Assembly (NCBI RefSeq): GCF_001956915.1
Contig: NZ_MLJO01000028.1
Coordinates: 1 to 64,000, forward strand
Direction: 5' to 3'
From: Intrasporangium flavum
GTDB lineage: Bacteria > Actinomycetota > Actinomycetes > Actinomycetales > Dermatophilaceae
Length of the DNA stretch: 64,000 nucleotides
The notes under the pieces: generated by a model
Databases searched by the model: none
What the model was told of the DNA's origin: nothing
Seen by the model: the letters and a program-made list of their open reading frames with translations, nothing else
Shown: piece by piece, positions 42,980 to 51,821 of the stretch
How positions within the stretch are numbered: position 1 is the first letter of the stretch
How the letters are laid out: each line of letters begins with the position of its first letter
Program-made: the position numbers and the translations under genes

Positions 42980-45900
42980 GTGCTCGACGACAACGCCGTC
43001 CTCTCCGCCCTCCCGGCCCGTACCCTCACCAGTGCCGCCGGTCTCACCGCCGAGGTGCTCGACAACGGTGCGTTGCGCCGCCTCGAGGCCTTCGGGCTGA
43101 GCCTGCTGCTGCACCCGGCGAGCGTCTCCGAAGCGGGCCTGGCCAACGTCCACCTCCGGGTCCACCGCCCGGACGGCGTGAGCCGCCTGCCCCTGCTCGG
43201 CCCCGACGCGGCCGGCCCGGACGCCGGCTCCCGCACCGTCTCGCTCGGCGCCGACGGCACGGACGCCACCGACCGCACGGTCGTCGAGGGCGTTCACGAG
43301 GGCGTCGCCTACCGGCTGACGCTGACGCTGGGCCGCGAGCACCCGAGCTGGCACTGGCGCCTGACGACCCGCAACACGACCGACGCCGCGGTCCGCGTCG
43401 ACGCCGTGCTGACCCACGACCCCGCCCTGGCCCCGCTCGGCGCCGTGCGCACCAACGAGTACTACGTCGCGCAGTACCTCGACGTCTCGCCGGTGTCGGT
43501 CGAGGGGCACGGCACCGCCCTCGCGGTGCGGCAGAACATGCCCGGCCCGCGCGTGCCGTGGCTGCTCGTCGGCACGACGGGCCGCGGCACCGGCTGGGCC
43601 ACCGACGCGCTCCAGCTCGTCGAGCGCCGCGCCGACGGCGTCCGCTGGCCGGGCCTCGACGCACCCGAGCTGCCGGCCGAGCGCCACCAGCACGAGCACA
43701 CCCTCGCCGCCCTCCAGGACGAGGCCGTGCACCTGGCGCCCGGCGCCTCGCACACGACCGGCTTCTGGGGCATCGCCATCGAGGACCACCCCGAGGCCAC
43801 CTCCGACGCCGACGCCGAGTGGGCGCGCGTCGCCCTCGCCGACGGCCCGGACGCCACCGCCTCCGGCACCGACGCCCACGCGTCGGGCGGCGCCACCGAC
43901 GGCGGGACGCCCGCCCACTCGACGCTGTGGACCAGCGCCCCCGGCTTCCCGTCCCGCCCGCTCGCGGCCGACGAGCTCGACGCCCTCGGGCTGACCGCCG
44001 GCCGCCGCCACGTCGAGACGATCGACGGCACCGAGGTGGCGTGGCAGCTGCCCGACGGCCAGCTCGTCACGGCCGCCAAGGACCTCGCGGTGCTGCGCCC
44101 GCACGGCCAGCTGCTGCGCACCGGCGACGCCCTGACGCCCGACACCCGCACCCTCACCTCGACGGTGTGGATGGCCGGCACCTTCCACTCGCAGCTGACC
44201 CGCGGCCACGCCGGGCGGCAGACCGCCGTCACCGGCCGGCGCACCTACCTCGGCCTGCTCCGCGCCAGCGGCGTGCGCCTGTTCGCCGACGACGGCGTCG
44301 GCGGCTGGCAGCTGCTCGAGACGCCGAGCGCGTGGAAGGTCGGCCTCGACCACGCCACGTGGTGGTACGCCGACGCGTCGGGCCGGCGCATCGCCGTCAC
44401 CTCGACCGCACCCGCCGACGAGCACCGCCTCGGCCTCACCGTCGAGCAGTCGGGCGGTCCGGCCGGCGGCGCTCCCCGCCGCCTCCTCCTCGCCGTCCAG
44501 GTGGCCGACGACCTCACCGACGCCCCCGAGATCACCCTGCACGACGGCCGCGCCGAGCTGACGCCGGCCGGCTCGCCCCGCGCGTGGCACGTGTCGTGGA
44601 CCGGGCGCGGCGACGCCGAGGCCGGCGACGCCCGCCTGCAGTCCGACGGTCGCACCCGCAGCGAGGGCTGGCTCACCGTGCTGCTCGAGCCGGCGGCCGC
44701 CGTCGACGTGACGATCACCGCCGGTGACGCGCCCGACGAGGTGGACGAGGTGCGCCCCTCCGACGCGCCGCTCGGCGCCGGCTTCTGGGACGCGACGGCC
44801 CACGCCGTCAGCCTCGGCACCGACCCCGACGCCACGACGGCGACGCAGGTGGGCAACCTCGCCGCCTCGCTCCCGTGGTTCACCCACGACGCGTTCGTCC
44901 ACTACCTCTCCCCGCGCGGGCTCGAGCAGTTCTCCGGCGGCGCGTGGGGCACCCGCGACGTGTGCCAGGGCCCGGTCGGGCTGCTCACCGCGCTCGACCG
45001 GCAGGACGCGGTGCGCGACGTGCTGCTCAGGGTGTTCCGCGCGCAGAACGAGCGGGGCGACTGGCCGCAGGCCTTCGAGTTCCTGCCGCCGCTGCCCGAG
45101 TCGGGCCAGCAGGACTCGCACGGCGACGTCGTGTTCTGGCCGGTGCTCGCGGCCGGCGACTACCTGCGCACCACCGGCGACGCGTCGCTGCTCGACGAGC
45201 TCGTGCCGTTCGTCGGCGACGACGCCCTCGCCGCACCGCTGCCCGTCTCCGAGCACCTCGCCGCCGCGGTGCGCCGGATCGCCGAGTCCACCGTGCCGGG
45301 CAGCCCGCTGCCGGCCTACGGCCACGGCGACTGGAACGACTCGCTCCAGCCGGCCGACCCGCGCCTCGCCGCGAAGATGGTGTCGACGTGGACGGCCGTG
45401 CTGCAGACCCAGGCGCTGCGCACCCTCGCCGAGGGGCTGCGCGCGGCCGGTGGGGCCGGCTCGACGAGGCGCCTGGCCGAGGAGTGCGACGCCTTGGCCG
45501 ACGCGACGCACGCGGCGCTGTCCGACCAGCTCGACGCCGACCCGGTGCTGCCCGGCTACCTGCTCCAGCAGGACGCCGGCGGCTTCGAGCCGCTCGTGCA
45601 CCCCGCCGACACGATGACCGGCCTGCGGTACGGCATCCTGCCGTGGATCCACGCCATCAGCGCCGAGCTGCTGACGCCCGAGCAGGCCCGCCACCACCTC
45701 GACCTCATCGGCGAGCACCTGCTCGGCCCTGACGGCGCGCGCCTCTTCGACCGGCCGGTGCGCTACGCCGGCGGCCCGATGAGCGTGTTCCAGCGGGCCG
45801 AGGCGAGCACGTTCTGGGGCCGCGAGATCGGCCTCATGTACATGCACGCGCACCTGCGCTACGCCGAGGCGCTGGCCCGCGTCGGCGATGGTGCGGCGCT

Positions 45901-46498
45901 GCTCGAGGCGCTGGCCAAGGCGAGCCCGGTCGGCCTGGATTCGCTGGTGCCGCAAGCCCGCCCGCGCCAGAGTAGCTGCTACTACTCCTCGTCCGACGGC
46001 GCCTTCACCGACCGCTACGACGCCCAAGACCGCTACGCCGCGCTCATGGCCGGCGAGGTTCCCCTCGAGGGCGGCTGGCGCGTCTACTCCTCCGGCCCCG
46101 GCCTCGTGCTGCGGCTCGTCACCGAGGTGCTGCTCGGCGTGCGCCGGCGCGGCGCCGACGTCGAGCTCGACCCGGTGCTGCCGCCGGGCTCGGGCGAGCT
46201 CGTCGCGACCGTCCCGCTCGCCGGGCACCGCGTCCGGCTGACGCTCACCGCGGGCGAGGAGGGCCACGGCGTCCGACGCGTCACCGTCGGTGGTCGCGAG
46301 CTCGACACCCGACTCCTCACCAACCCCTACCGACGCGCCGGCGTGGCCGTCGCGCTCACCGACCTCGTCCCGACGCCCGACGGCCCTTCGGCCGCCATCG
46401 CGTTCGACGCGCTCGACGCGTCCTTCGCGGCTGCGGCATCCGACGCATCCGACGCGTCCAGGACCCCCACCCTCGAGATCTCCGTGGAGACCTACTGA
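42980..46498 (+). CDS. GH94-type 1,2-beta-oligoglucan phosphorylase
   Basis: This 1172-residue protein starts at the GTG at 42980. Its size and layout, a long N-terminal beta-rich part then an (alpha/alpha)6 catalytic domain, match 1,2-beta-oligoglucan phosphorylases of about 1110 residues rather than cellobiose phosphorylases of about 810. The GH94 core is clear: GVRLFADDG, GAWGTRDVCQGPVGLL, ERGDWPQAFEF, and YGHGDWNDSLQP with the general-acid Asp near residue 787. A late YYSSSDGAFTDRYDA block follows. It would phosphorolyse beta-1,2-glucosyl bonds to glucose 1-phosphate in the cytoplasm. The C-terminus has an odd DASDASR tract. Confidence 0.87.
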   Translation: MLDDNAVLSALPARTLTSAAGLTAEVLDNGALRRLEAFGLSLLLHPASVSEAGLANVHLRVHRPDGVSRLPLLGPDAAGPDAGSRTVSLGADGTDATDRTVVEGVHEGVAYRLTLTLGREHPSWHWRLTTRNTTDAAVRVDAVLTHDPALAPLGAVRTNEYYVAQYLDVSPVSVEGHGTALAVRQNMPGPRVPWLLVGTTGRGTGWATDALQLVERRADGVRWPGLDAPELPAERHQHEHTLAALQDEAVHLAPGASHTTGFWGIAIEDHPEATSDADAEWARVALADGPDATASGTDAHASGGATDGGTPAHSTLWTSAPGFPSRPLAADELDALGLTAGRRHVETIDGTEVAWQLPDGQLVTAAKDLAVLRPHGQLLRTGDALTPDTRTLTSTVWMAGTFHSQLTRGHAGRQTAVTGRRTYLGLLRASGVRLFADDGVGGWQLLETPSAWKVGLDHATWWYADASGRRIAVTSTAPADEHRLGLTVEQSGGPAGGAPRRLLLAVQVADDLTDAPEITLHDGRAELTPAGSPRAWHVSWTGRGDAEAGDARLQSDGRTRSEGWLTVLLEPAAAVDVTITAGDAPDEVDEVRPSDAPLGAGFWDATAHAVSLGTDPDATTATQVGNLAASLPWFTHDAFVHYLSPRGLEQFSGGAWGTRDVCQGPVGLLTALDRQDAVRDVLLRVFRAQNERGDWPQAFEFLPPLPESGQQDSHGDVVFWPVLAAGDYLRTTGDASLLDELVPFVGDDALAAPLPVSEHLAAAVRRIAESTVPGSPLPAYGHGDWNDSLQPADPRLAAKMVSTWTAVLQTQALRTLAEGLRAAGGAGSTRRLAEECDALADATHAALSDQLDADPVLPGYLLQQDAGGFEPLVHPADTMTGLRYGILPWIHAISAELLTPEQARHHLDLIGEHLLGPDGARLFDRPVRYAGGPMSVFQRAEASTFWGREIGLMYMHAHLRYAEALARVGDGAALLEALAKASPVGLDSLVPQARPRQSSCYYSSSDGAFTDRYDAQDRYAALMAGEVPLEGGWRVYSSGPGLVLRLVTEVLLGVRRRGADVELDPVLPPGSGELVATVPLAGHRVRLTLTAGEEGHGVRRVTVGGRELDTRLLTNPYRRAGVAVALTDLVPTPDGPSAAIAFDALDASFAAAASDASDASRTPTLEISVETY

Positions 46499-46499
46499 C

Positions 46500-48683
46500 A
46501 TGACCAGCCACACCGGCCGCCCCGACACCGACGCGCGACCGTGGCTCGACGCGAGCCTGCCCGTCGAGCAGCGCGTCGACCACCTCATGGCCGCGATGAC
46601 CCTGGCCGAGAAGGTCGCCCAGACCCACCAGGTCGCCAACATCCATCCCGACGACGACGCCGAGCAGATCCGCGCGGGCCGCATCAGCTCGAGCCTCTAC
46701 GCGTCGGGCGCCACCGCCGGCAACGAGCGCGACGAGGGCGTCCTCGTCGGCAACATCGACGCGGCGCAGCGGCACGCCGTCGAGGGCAGCCGCCTCGGCA
46801 TCCCGATCCTCTTCGGCCGCGACGTCATCCACGGCCACCGCACCGTGTTCCCGATCCCGCTCGGGCTGGCGGCCTCCTTCGACCCCGAGCTGCTCGAGGA
46901 GGCGGCGGCGATCGCGGCCCGCGAGGCGGCGGTCGACGGTGTGGCGTGGACGTTCACGCCGATGGTCGACATCTCGGAGGAGCCGCGGTGGGGCCGGGTG
47001 GCCGAGTCGCTCGGCGAGACGCCGGTGCTCTCGGGCCGGCTGGCGGCTGCGCTGGTGCGCGGCTTCCAGGGGCCCGACCCGAGCGACCGTGACCGGCTCG
47101 CCTCGTGCGCCAAGCACTTCGTCGGCTACGGCCTCGCCGCTGGTGGCCGCGACTACGACACGGTCAGCGTCGGGGAGAACACCCTGCGCAACCTGCACCT
47201 GCGCCCGTTCAAGGACGCGGTCGACGCCGGTGTCACCACGGTCATGGCGTCGTTCAACGACGTCGACGGCACCCCGATGCACGCCCACGAGCGGCTCATC
47301 CGCGAGGTGCTCAAGGACGAGTGGGGCTTCGACGGCGTCGTCGTGGCCGACTGGAACGGCATCGGGCAGATCGTCTTCCAGGGCGTTGCGGCCGACCGGC
47401 GCGAGGCGGCCAAGCTCGCGATCCACGCGGGCGTCGACCTCGACATGGTCAGCGCCTCCTACCTCGACCACCTCGAGGAGCTCGTCGAGTCGGGCGAGGT
47501 GGACGTCGCGCTCGTCGACGATGCGGTGCGCCGCGTCCTGCGCCTGAAGTTCCGCCTCGGCCTCTTCGAGCACCCGTACGCGACGCGCGAGGGAGCCTCG
47601 AATGCCCCGACGCCGCAGACGCGTTCGGTCGCGCGGCGTGCGGCCCACGCGTCGCACGTGCTCGTCAAGAACGACGGCGTGCTGCCGCTCGGTGAGGACG
47701 CCGGACGCGTCCTGCTGTCGGGGCCGTTCGTCGACGACGGCGACGCGCTGCTCGGCACGTGGGTGCTCGACGGTCGCGGCGAGGAGGTCGCCACCCCGGG
47801 CGACGCGCTGCGCGAGCGGCTCGGGCACCGGGTCACCGTCGCCGACGGACGCTTCCCCGACGTCACGCTCATGCAGGCGCGGGCTGCCGACACGTCGGTG
47901 CTGCTGCTCGGTGAGCACCGGTCCCGTTCGGGCGAGGCGCAGTCGGTCGTCGACATCGGCCTGCCGCCGGGGCAGCTGGAGCTGGTGCGGGCGGTGGCCG
48001 CGTACGGCAAGCCGCTCGTGGCCGTCGTCTACACGGGCCGTCCGCTCGACCTGTCGGAGGTGCTCGACCTCGCCGACGCCGTCGTCGTCGTGTGGCACCC
48101 GGGCATCGAGGCCGGGCCGGCCCTGGCCGACGTGCTCCTCGGTGACGTCGAGCCGTACGGCCGGCTGCCCATGACGTTCCCGCTCTCGACCGGGCACATC
48201 CCGACGAGCACCCACCAGCGCCCGACCGGCCGGCTCATCCGCGCCGACGTCGACCGCAAGGAGGGCCGCTACATCGACGCGCTCACCTACCCGCGTCTGC
48301 CGTTCGGGCGCGGACTCTCCTACACGACAGTCGAGTACGGCGAGCCGAAGCTGTCCGACGCGACGCTCGTGGGCGATGACTCGGTGGCCCTGTCGGTGAC
48401 GGTGACCAACACCGGTGACCGGCCGTGCCGCGAGGTCGTCCAGCTGTACTTCCGCGACCCGGTCGCCCAGGTGACGCGTCCGCTCGTCGAGCTGAGCGAC
48501 TGGGCCGTCGTCGAGCTCGAGCCGGGCGCGGCCCGCGACGTGCTCTTCGACGTGCGCGCCGAGCAGTTCGCCTACTACGGGCGCGACCTCGCCGCGCGCG
48601 TCGACGACGGCGCCATCGAGCTGCTCACCGGGCCCGACGCCGCGTCACTGCAGTCGGTGACCCTGACGATCCAGACCGCCTAG
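46500..48683 (+). CDS. GH3 beta-glucosidase
   Basis: This 727-residue GH3 enzyme lacks a signal peptide. It has LMAAMTLAEKVAQTHQV, GIPILFGRDVIHGHRTVFPIPLGLAASFDPEL, CAKHFVGYG, and the nucleophile Asp in GVVVADWNGIG (about residue 284). The (alpha/beta) sandwich domain and a fibronectin-III-like end (SVALSVTVTNTGDRPCREVVQLYF) follow. It removes glucose from short beta-glucosides. The ATG at 46500 is 1 nt after the GH94 stop, so both are co-transcribed. GH94 plus GH3 is the known set for beta-1,2-glucan breakdown in other Gram-positives. Confidence 0.93.
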   Translation: MTSHTGRPDTDARPWLDASLPVEQRVDHLMAAMTLAEKVAQTHQVANIHPDDDAEQIRAGRISSSLYASGATAGNERDEGVLVGNIDAAQRHAVEGSRLGIPILFGRDVIHGHRTVFPIPLGLAASFDPELLEEAAAIAAREAAVDGVAWTFTPMVDISEEPRWGRVAESLGETPVLSGRLAAALVRGFQGPDPSDRDRLASCAKHFVGYGLAAGGRDYDTVSVGENTLRNLHLRPFKDAVDAGVTTVMASFNDVDGTPMHAHERLIREVLKDEWGFDGVVVADWNGIGQIVFQGVAADRREAAKLAIHAGVDLDMVSASYLDHLEELVESGEVDVALVDDAVRRVLRLKFRLGLFEHPYATREGASNAPTPQTRSVARRAAHASHVLVKNDGVLPLGEDAGRVLLSGPFVDDGDALLGTWVLDGRGEEVATPGDALRERLGHRVTVADGRFPDVTLMQARAADTSVLLLGEHRSRSGEAQSVVDIGLPPGQLELVRAVAAYGKPLVAVVYTGRPLDLSEVLDLADAVVVVWHPGIEAGPALADVLLGDVEPYGRLPMTFPLSTGHIPTSTHQRPTGRLIRADVDRKEGRYIDALTYPRLPFGRGLSYTTVEYGEPKLSDATLVGDDSVALSVTVTNTGDRPCREVVQLYFRDPVAQVTRPLVELSDWAVVELEPGAARDVLFDVRAEQFAYYGRDLAARVDDGAIELLTGPDAASLQSVTLTIQTA

Positions 48684-48717
48684 CCCTCTCCCCCACCCAG
48701 ACCACCTGAGAAGGACC

Positions 48718-51045
48718 ATGATCCAGACGAAGGACCGACAGCTGCTCATCGGTGGGCAGCCCCGCATCGTCATGGCGGGGGAGGTGCACTACTTCCGGGT
48801 GGCCCGCGGGGAGTGGGGTCAGCGGCTCGACCTGCTCGTCGAGGCCGGCTGCGACACCGTCGCCTCGTACATCCCGTGGATCGTCCACGAGCTGCCCGAC
48901 GGGTCGATCGACGTCGAGGGCCGGACGCGTCCGGAGCGTGACGTCGCCGCGTTCATCGACCTCGCGGCCGAGAAGGGGCTGCGGTTCCTCGCCCGGCCGG
49001 GGCCGTTCATCATGGCCGAGCTGAAGAACGAGGGCCTGCCCTACAGCGTCTACCGCGACCACCCGGAGGTCGTGCCATCGGGCTGGGACGGCGTGCCGAC
49101 GACGTCGCGCACGGTCGACTACCTCGCGCCGGCGTTCCTCAAGGAGACCGGCCGCTGGTACGACGCGATCATGCCGGTGCTCGCGCCGCGGCTCGAGCCG
49201 GTCGGCGGCAACGTCGTCGGCGTGCAGCTCGACAACGAGGTCGGGATGCTTGCGTGGGTGACGAACACGCCCGACCTCACCGACGGGCTCGTCGACGCGT
49301 TCGGCGCGTTCGTGCGCGACCGTCACGGCGACGCGTCGCCGTACTCGGCCGCGCCGGGGTCGGACGACTGGGCCTCGCTCGTGCGCTCACCCTCGGAGGC
49401 CGACGCGGGGGCTTTGCGCCTCGACCTGGGGCTGTTCATGCGGCGTCGGTTCGGCGAGTACGTCGCGACGCTGCGCGCGATGTGCGAGGAGCGGGCCGTG
49501 CGCGACGTGCCGTTCCTCGTCAACATCCACGGCACGGAGGGCGGCAACGGCGCGCCGTTCCCCATCGGCATCAGCCAGCTCGTCGACACCTACTCGGGCA
49601 TCCCGGGGATGGTCTCGGGCTCGGACCACTACCTCGGCGAGGCGACGCTCAACACGATGACCGACCTCTACGTCATCAACGCCTACATGGCCGCGGTGCA
49701 CGACGAGGACCAGCCGCTGACGTCGCTGGAGTTCGAGGCCGGGTCGGGCGACTACGGCGCAGGCGCGGAGATGCAGTACGACCCGTCGACGGCCGACCTC
49801 AAGACGCGCCTGTGCCTCGCCCAGGGCAACAAGCTCATCAACTACTACCTCTTCGCCGGCGGCATCAACCCGCCCATGGACGAGAAGCTCGGTGACGGCA
49901 ACGAGCGCGTCTCCTTCACCGGCGAGCGGCACGGCACGGCGGCGCCGGTCGGCCCTGAAGGGCAGAAGGGATACGCCTACTCGGCGACCGCGGCGGGCAT
50001 CCACGCCGTGAAGGCGAACGAGCCGTGGCTGGCGCGGATGACCGAGGACCACGACGACGTGTCGCTCGGGCTGGTGCTCGACGCGTACATGACCGAGTAC
50101 CACCACCCCGGCTCCGCGCTCATGACCGATGTCGTCAACGACCTCACGTCGTTCCGCGGGGCGGGCGAGCGCAAGGCGTTGGCGCGGTCACTGCTGCTGG
50201 CCGGCTTCCGGTTCGGCGCGACCTGGCTGGAGGCGTCGGAGCCGGCCGCGGGGTCGACGGTCGTCGTCGGTTCCGGGCGGTACCTGTCGGAGCGGGTGCA
50301 GTCGCGGCTCGTGGCGCACCTGTCCGCCGGCGGGAACGTCGTGCTGCTCGGACGCGTGCCGGAGCGTGACCTCGACGGCACCCCGTGCACGGTGCTGGCC
50401 GACGCGCTCGGCGTGACGGGCGCCGTGGTGCGGCGCGACTTCGAGCACTACTACCCGTCGCTCGTCGCGCACGGGTGGGCGGCGCCGTGGCCGGAGATGC
50501 GGGCCGGGTGGGTGCAGCCGCTCTCGCACTCGCGCGGGGACGTCGTACTGACCGACGTCGACGGTGACGTCTGTGGTGTGGACGTGCCGGTGGGTGACGG
50601 GCGGTGCATCCTCCTGGCGGCGCAGCTGCCGTCGGACCCGGCGTTCTTCGGGCGGGCGCTGGCTGCTCTCGGGGTTCGGCCGGGGCTGCGGCTGGAGACC
50701 GAGTGGCCCGGCGTTTTCGCCACGACGATGAGCTCTTCTGACGGCGAGCGGACGCTGCACCTCATCAACACGTCGGGCTCGCCGGCGCGCGTGACGGTCG
50801 GGCTCGACGGCACGGCCATCGCCTCGGGGGTGGAGCTGGTGCTGCCGGCGCGCAGCGGCCACATCCTGCCGCTCGGGCTCTCGGTCGGCGGACGTCGCCT
50901 CGACTGGGCCTCGGCCGAGGTCGCCGGCGTCGGCTCCGACGGCGCGATCACCTTCCGTCCCGGCGTCGACCCCGACGCGGGAACGACCGTCGTCGTCGAC
51001 GGTGAGCACGTCCGGCTCGCGCCGGGGGAGCACGTGCTCGCCTGA
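48718..51045 (+). CDS. GH35-type beta-galactosidase-like glycosidase
   Basis: This 775-residue protein has the GH35 TIM-barrel features MAGEVHYFRVARGEWGQRLDLLVEAGCDTVASYIPW, FLARPGPFIMAELKNEGLP, the acid/base Glu in VGVQLDNEVG, and a likely nucleophile Glu in LTSLEFEAGSGDYG. C-terminal beta domains include LINTSGSPARVTVGL. It has no signal peptide. SD GAAGGA precedes the ATG at 48718, 34 bp after the GH3 stop. GH35 enzymes normally cut beta-galactosides; in a beta-glucan locus it may remove a decorating sugar or have shifted specificity. Confidence 0.85.
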   Translation: MIQTKDRQLLIGGQPRIVMAGEVHYFRVARGEWGQRLDLLVEAGCDTVASYIPWIVHELPDGSIDVEGRTRPERDVAAFIDLAAEKGLRFLARPGPFIMAELKNEGLPYSVYRDHPEVVPSGWDGVPTTSRTVDYLAPAFLKETGRWYDAIMPVLAPRLEPVGGNVVGVQLDNEVGMLAWVTNTPDLTDGLVDAFGAFVRDRHGDASPYSAAPGSDDWASLVRSPSEADAGALRLDLGLFMRRRFGEYVATLRAMCEERAVRDVPFLVNIHGTEGGNGAPFPIGISQLVDTYSGIPGMVSGSDHYLGEATLNTMTDLYVINAYMAAVHDEDQPLTSLEFEAGSGDYGAGAEMQYDPSTADLKTRLCLAQGNKLINYYLFAGGINPPMDEKLGDGNERVSFTGERHGTAAPVGPEGQKGYAYSATAAGIHAVKANEPWLARMTEDHDDVSLGLVLDAYMTEYHHPGSALMTDVVNDLTSFRGAGERKALARSLLLAGFRFGATWLEASEPAAGSTVVVGSGRYLSERVQSRLVAHLSAGGNVVLLGRVPERDLDGTPCTVLADALGVTGAVVRRDFEHYYPSLVAHGWAAPWPEMRAGWVQPLSHSRGDVVLTDVDGDVCGVDVPVGDGRCILLAAQLPSDPAFFGRALAALGVRPGLRLETEWPGVFATTMSSSDGERTLHLINTSGSPARVTVGLDGTAIASGVELVLPARSGHILPLGLSVGGRRLDWASAEVAGVGSDGAITFRPGVDPDAGTTVVVDGEHVRLAPGEHVLA

Positions 51046-51064
51046 CGCCTCGGCGACGGTTCGA

Positions 51065-51107
51065 AGGACGGCCGGGATGCGACGTGCAGTCGCATCCCGG
51101 CCGTTCT
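51065..51107 (+). terminator. Strong terminator after the glycosidase operon
   Basis: ACGGCCGGGATGCGAC (51068-51083) and its exact complement (51089-51104) make a perfect 16-bp stem with a 5-nt loop, extended by a G-T wobble and two more pairs, then TCTCC. It sits 20 nt after the GH35 stop and marks the boundary to the lower-GC island. Confidence 0.8.
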
Positions 51108-51200
51108 CCGTCTCCGAACCTATGCCTCGACGTCGTAGCCCACTACGCCCAGGGTGCCTGGGTCAGTGCCCCTGGTAGGCCTGAGCGACACGGCGCCGAC

Positions 51201-51206
51201 TAACAT
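51201..51206 (+). promoter_or_regulatory. -10 element upstream of the toxin operon
   Basis: TAACAT at 51201-51206 is a good -10 box about 30 nt before the toxin GTG at 51236, which has GGAG and AGGAG sequences just upstream. No convincing -35 is visible. Confidence 0.4.
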
Positions 51207-51235
51207 CTCAACCAGACGTTCGTCGAGGAGTAGGA

Positions 51236-51496
51236 GTGCGCGCTTTGCCAGGGGGACCGCCTGACTACACGCCGCGCCCACGCCCTTCCTTCTTGGACAC
51301 CTTGGTCAGACTCAAGCGCAACGGCTCGGCGCGCTGGACCGATGTCCGCGGCAAGACCCTCTACGAGTACGACCCAAAGCACGGCGGCGAAATTGAGGCC
51401 TACGACGCTAGGACGGGCGTCCATATTGGCGTACTCGACATCTACACTGGTGTCATGATCAAGGCACCGGAGCGAGGAAGGACGATCGATGTCTGA
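51236..51496 (+). CDS. Colicin-E3-type cytotoxic ribonuclease, stand-alone
   Basis: The 86 residues match the C-terminal RNase domain of colicin E3 and cloacin DF13: ARWTDVRGKTLYEYDPKHGGEIEAYD, then GVHIGVLDIYTGVMIK and a final GRTID. Catalytic-type Asp46, His49, Glu54 (or Glu52) and Arg82 are kept; there is one extra Gly after the His compared with colicin E3. That nuclease cuts 16S rRNA in the decoding centre. No translocation or receptor domain is attached, so it should act inside its own cell or be a detached cartridge. It overlaps the next gene by 8 nt, like a toxin-antitoxin pair. Confidence 0.85.
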   Translation: MRALPGGPPDYTPRPRPSFLDTLVRLKRNGSARWTDVRGKTLYEYDPKHGGEIEAYDARTGVHIGVLDIYTGVMIKAPERGRTIDV

Positions 51497-51821
51497 GACG
51501 TACATAGACGCGCTCCTCGCCGGGAGTGCCACGATGGATGACTTCCGCGCCTACGTTGAGGCATGGCACAGGGCAGACTTTCCCGAAGGGCAAGCCGTCC
51601 CGGAGGTGTACGAGTTTCTCGGCTTGACGTGGGACGAGTACCGCTTCGTCGCGCTGGATGAGACGCGACTCCGATATGTGGCGGCCGCCCGTCGACACAA
51701 CCAACCTCTGGACGCCTTCGAGCAGTCAGCCGGGCAGCTCGCCCTTGCTGCCAGGGCCGGTGATTCTCGAGAACTCAGCGAATTGGTCGCCTACTTAGTG
51801 GATCAAGGTGTCCTTGAGTAG
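51489..51821 (+). CDS. Small acidic partner protein, candidate antitoxin or immunity protein
   Basis: This 110-residue acidic helical protein contains FRAYVEAWHRADFPEG, VYEFLGLTWDEYRFVAL and LVAYLVDQGVL. The WH...(L/V)xEFLG(L/M)TWxEY pattern recalls small actinobacterial proteins encoded next to ImmA/IrrE peptidases. It has no helix-turn-helix that I can see. SD AGGAAGGAC precedes the ATG at 51489, inside the end of the toxin gene. Position between an RNase toxin and a peptidase suggests it neutralises the toxin and is itself a peptidase target; both are inferred. Confidence 0.7.
   Translation: MSETYIDALLAGSATMDDFRAYVEAWHRADFPEGQAVPEVYEFLGLTWDEYRFVALDETRLRYVAAARRHNQPLDAFEQSAGQLALAARAGDSRELSELVAYLVDQGVLE

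Noticed and set aside
42860..46684. Very long minus-strand open frame (over 1200 codons) opposite the GH94 gene
   Set aside because: It is the antisense shadow of a high-GC gene. The translation is Arg/Gly/Ala-rich without motifs, while the plus strand encodes clear GH94 signatures.
1..50000. GACGCGTC excess explained by a favoured DAS tripeptide
   Set aside because: Copies occur in other frames (TRR, RRV types), on both gene orientations and between genes, so one codon triple is not the cause.
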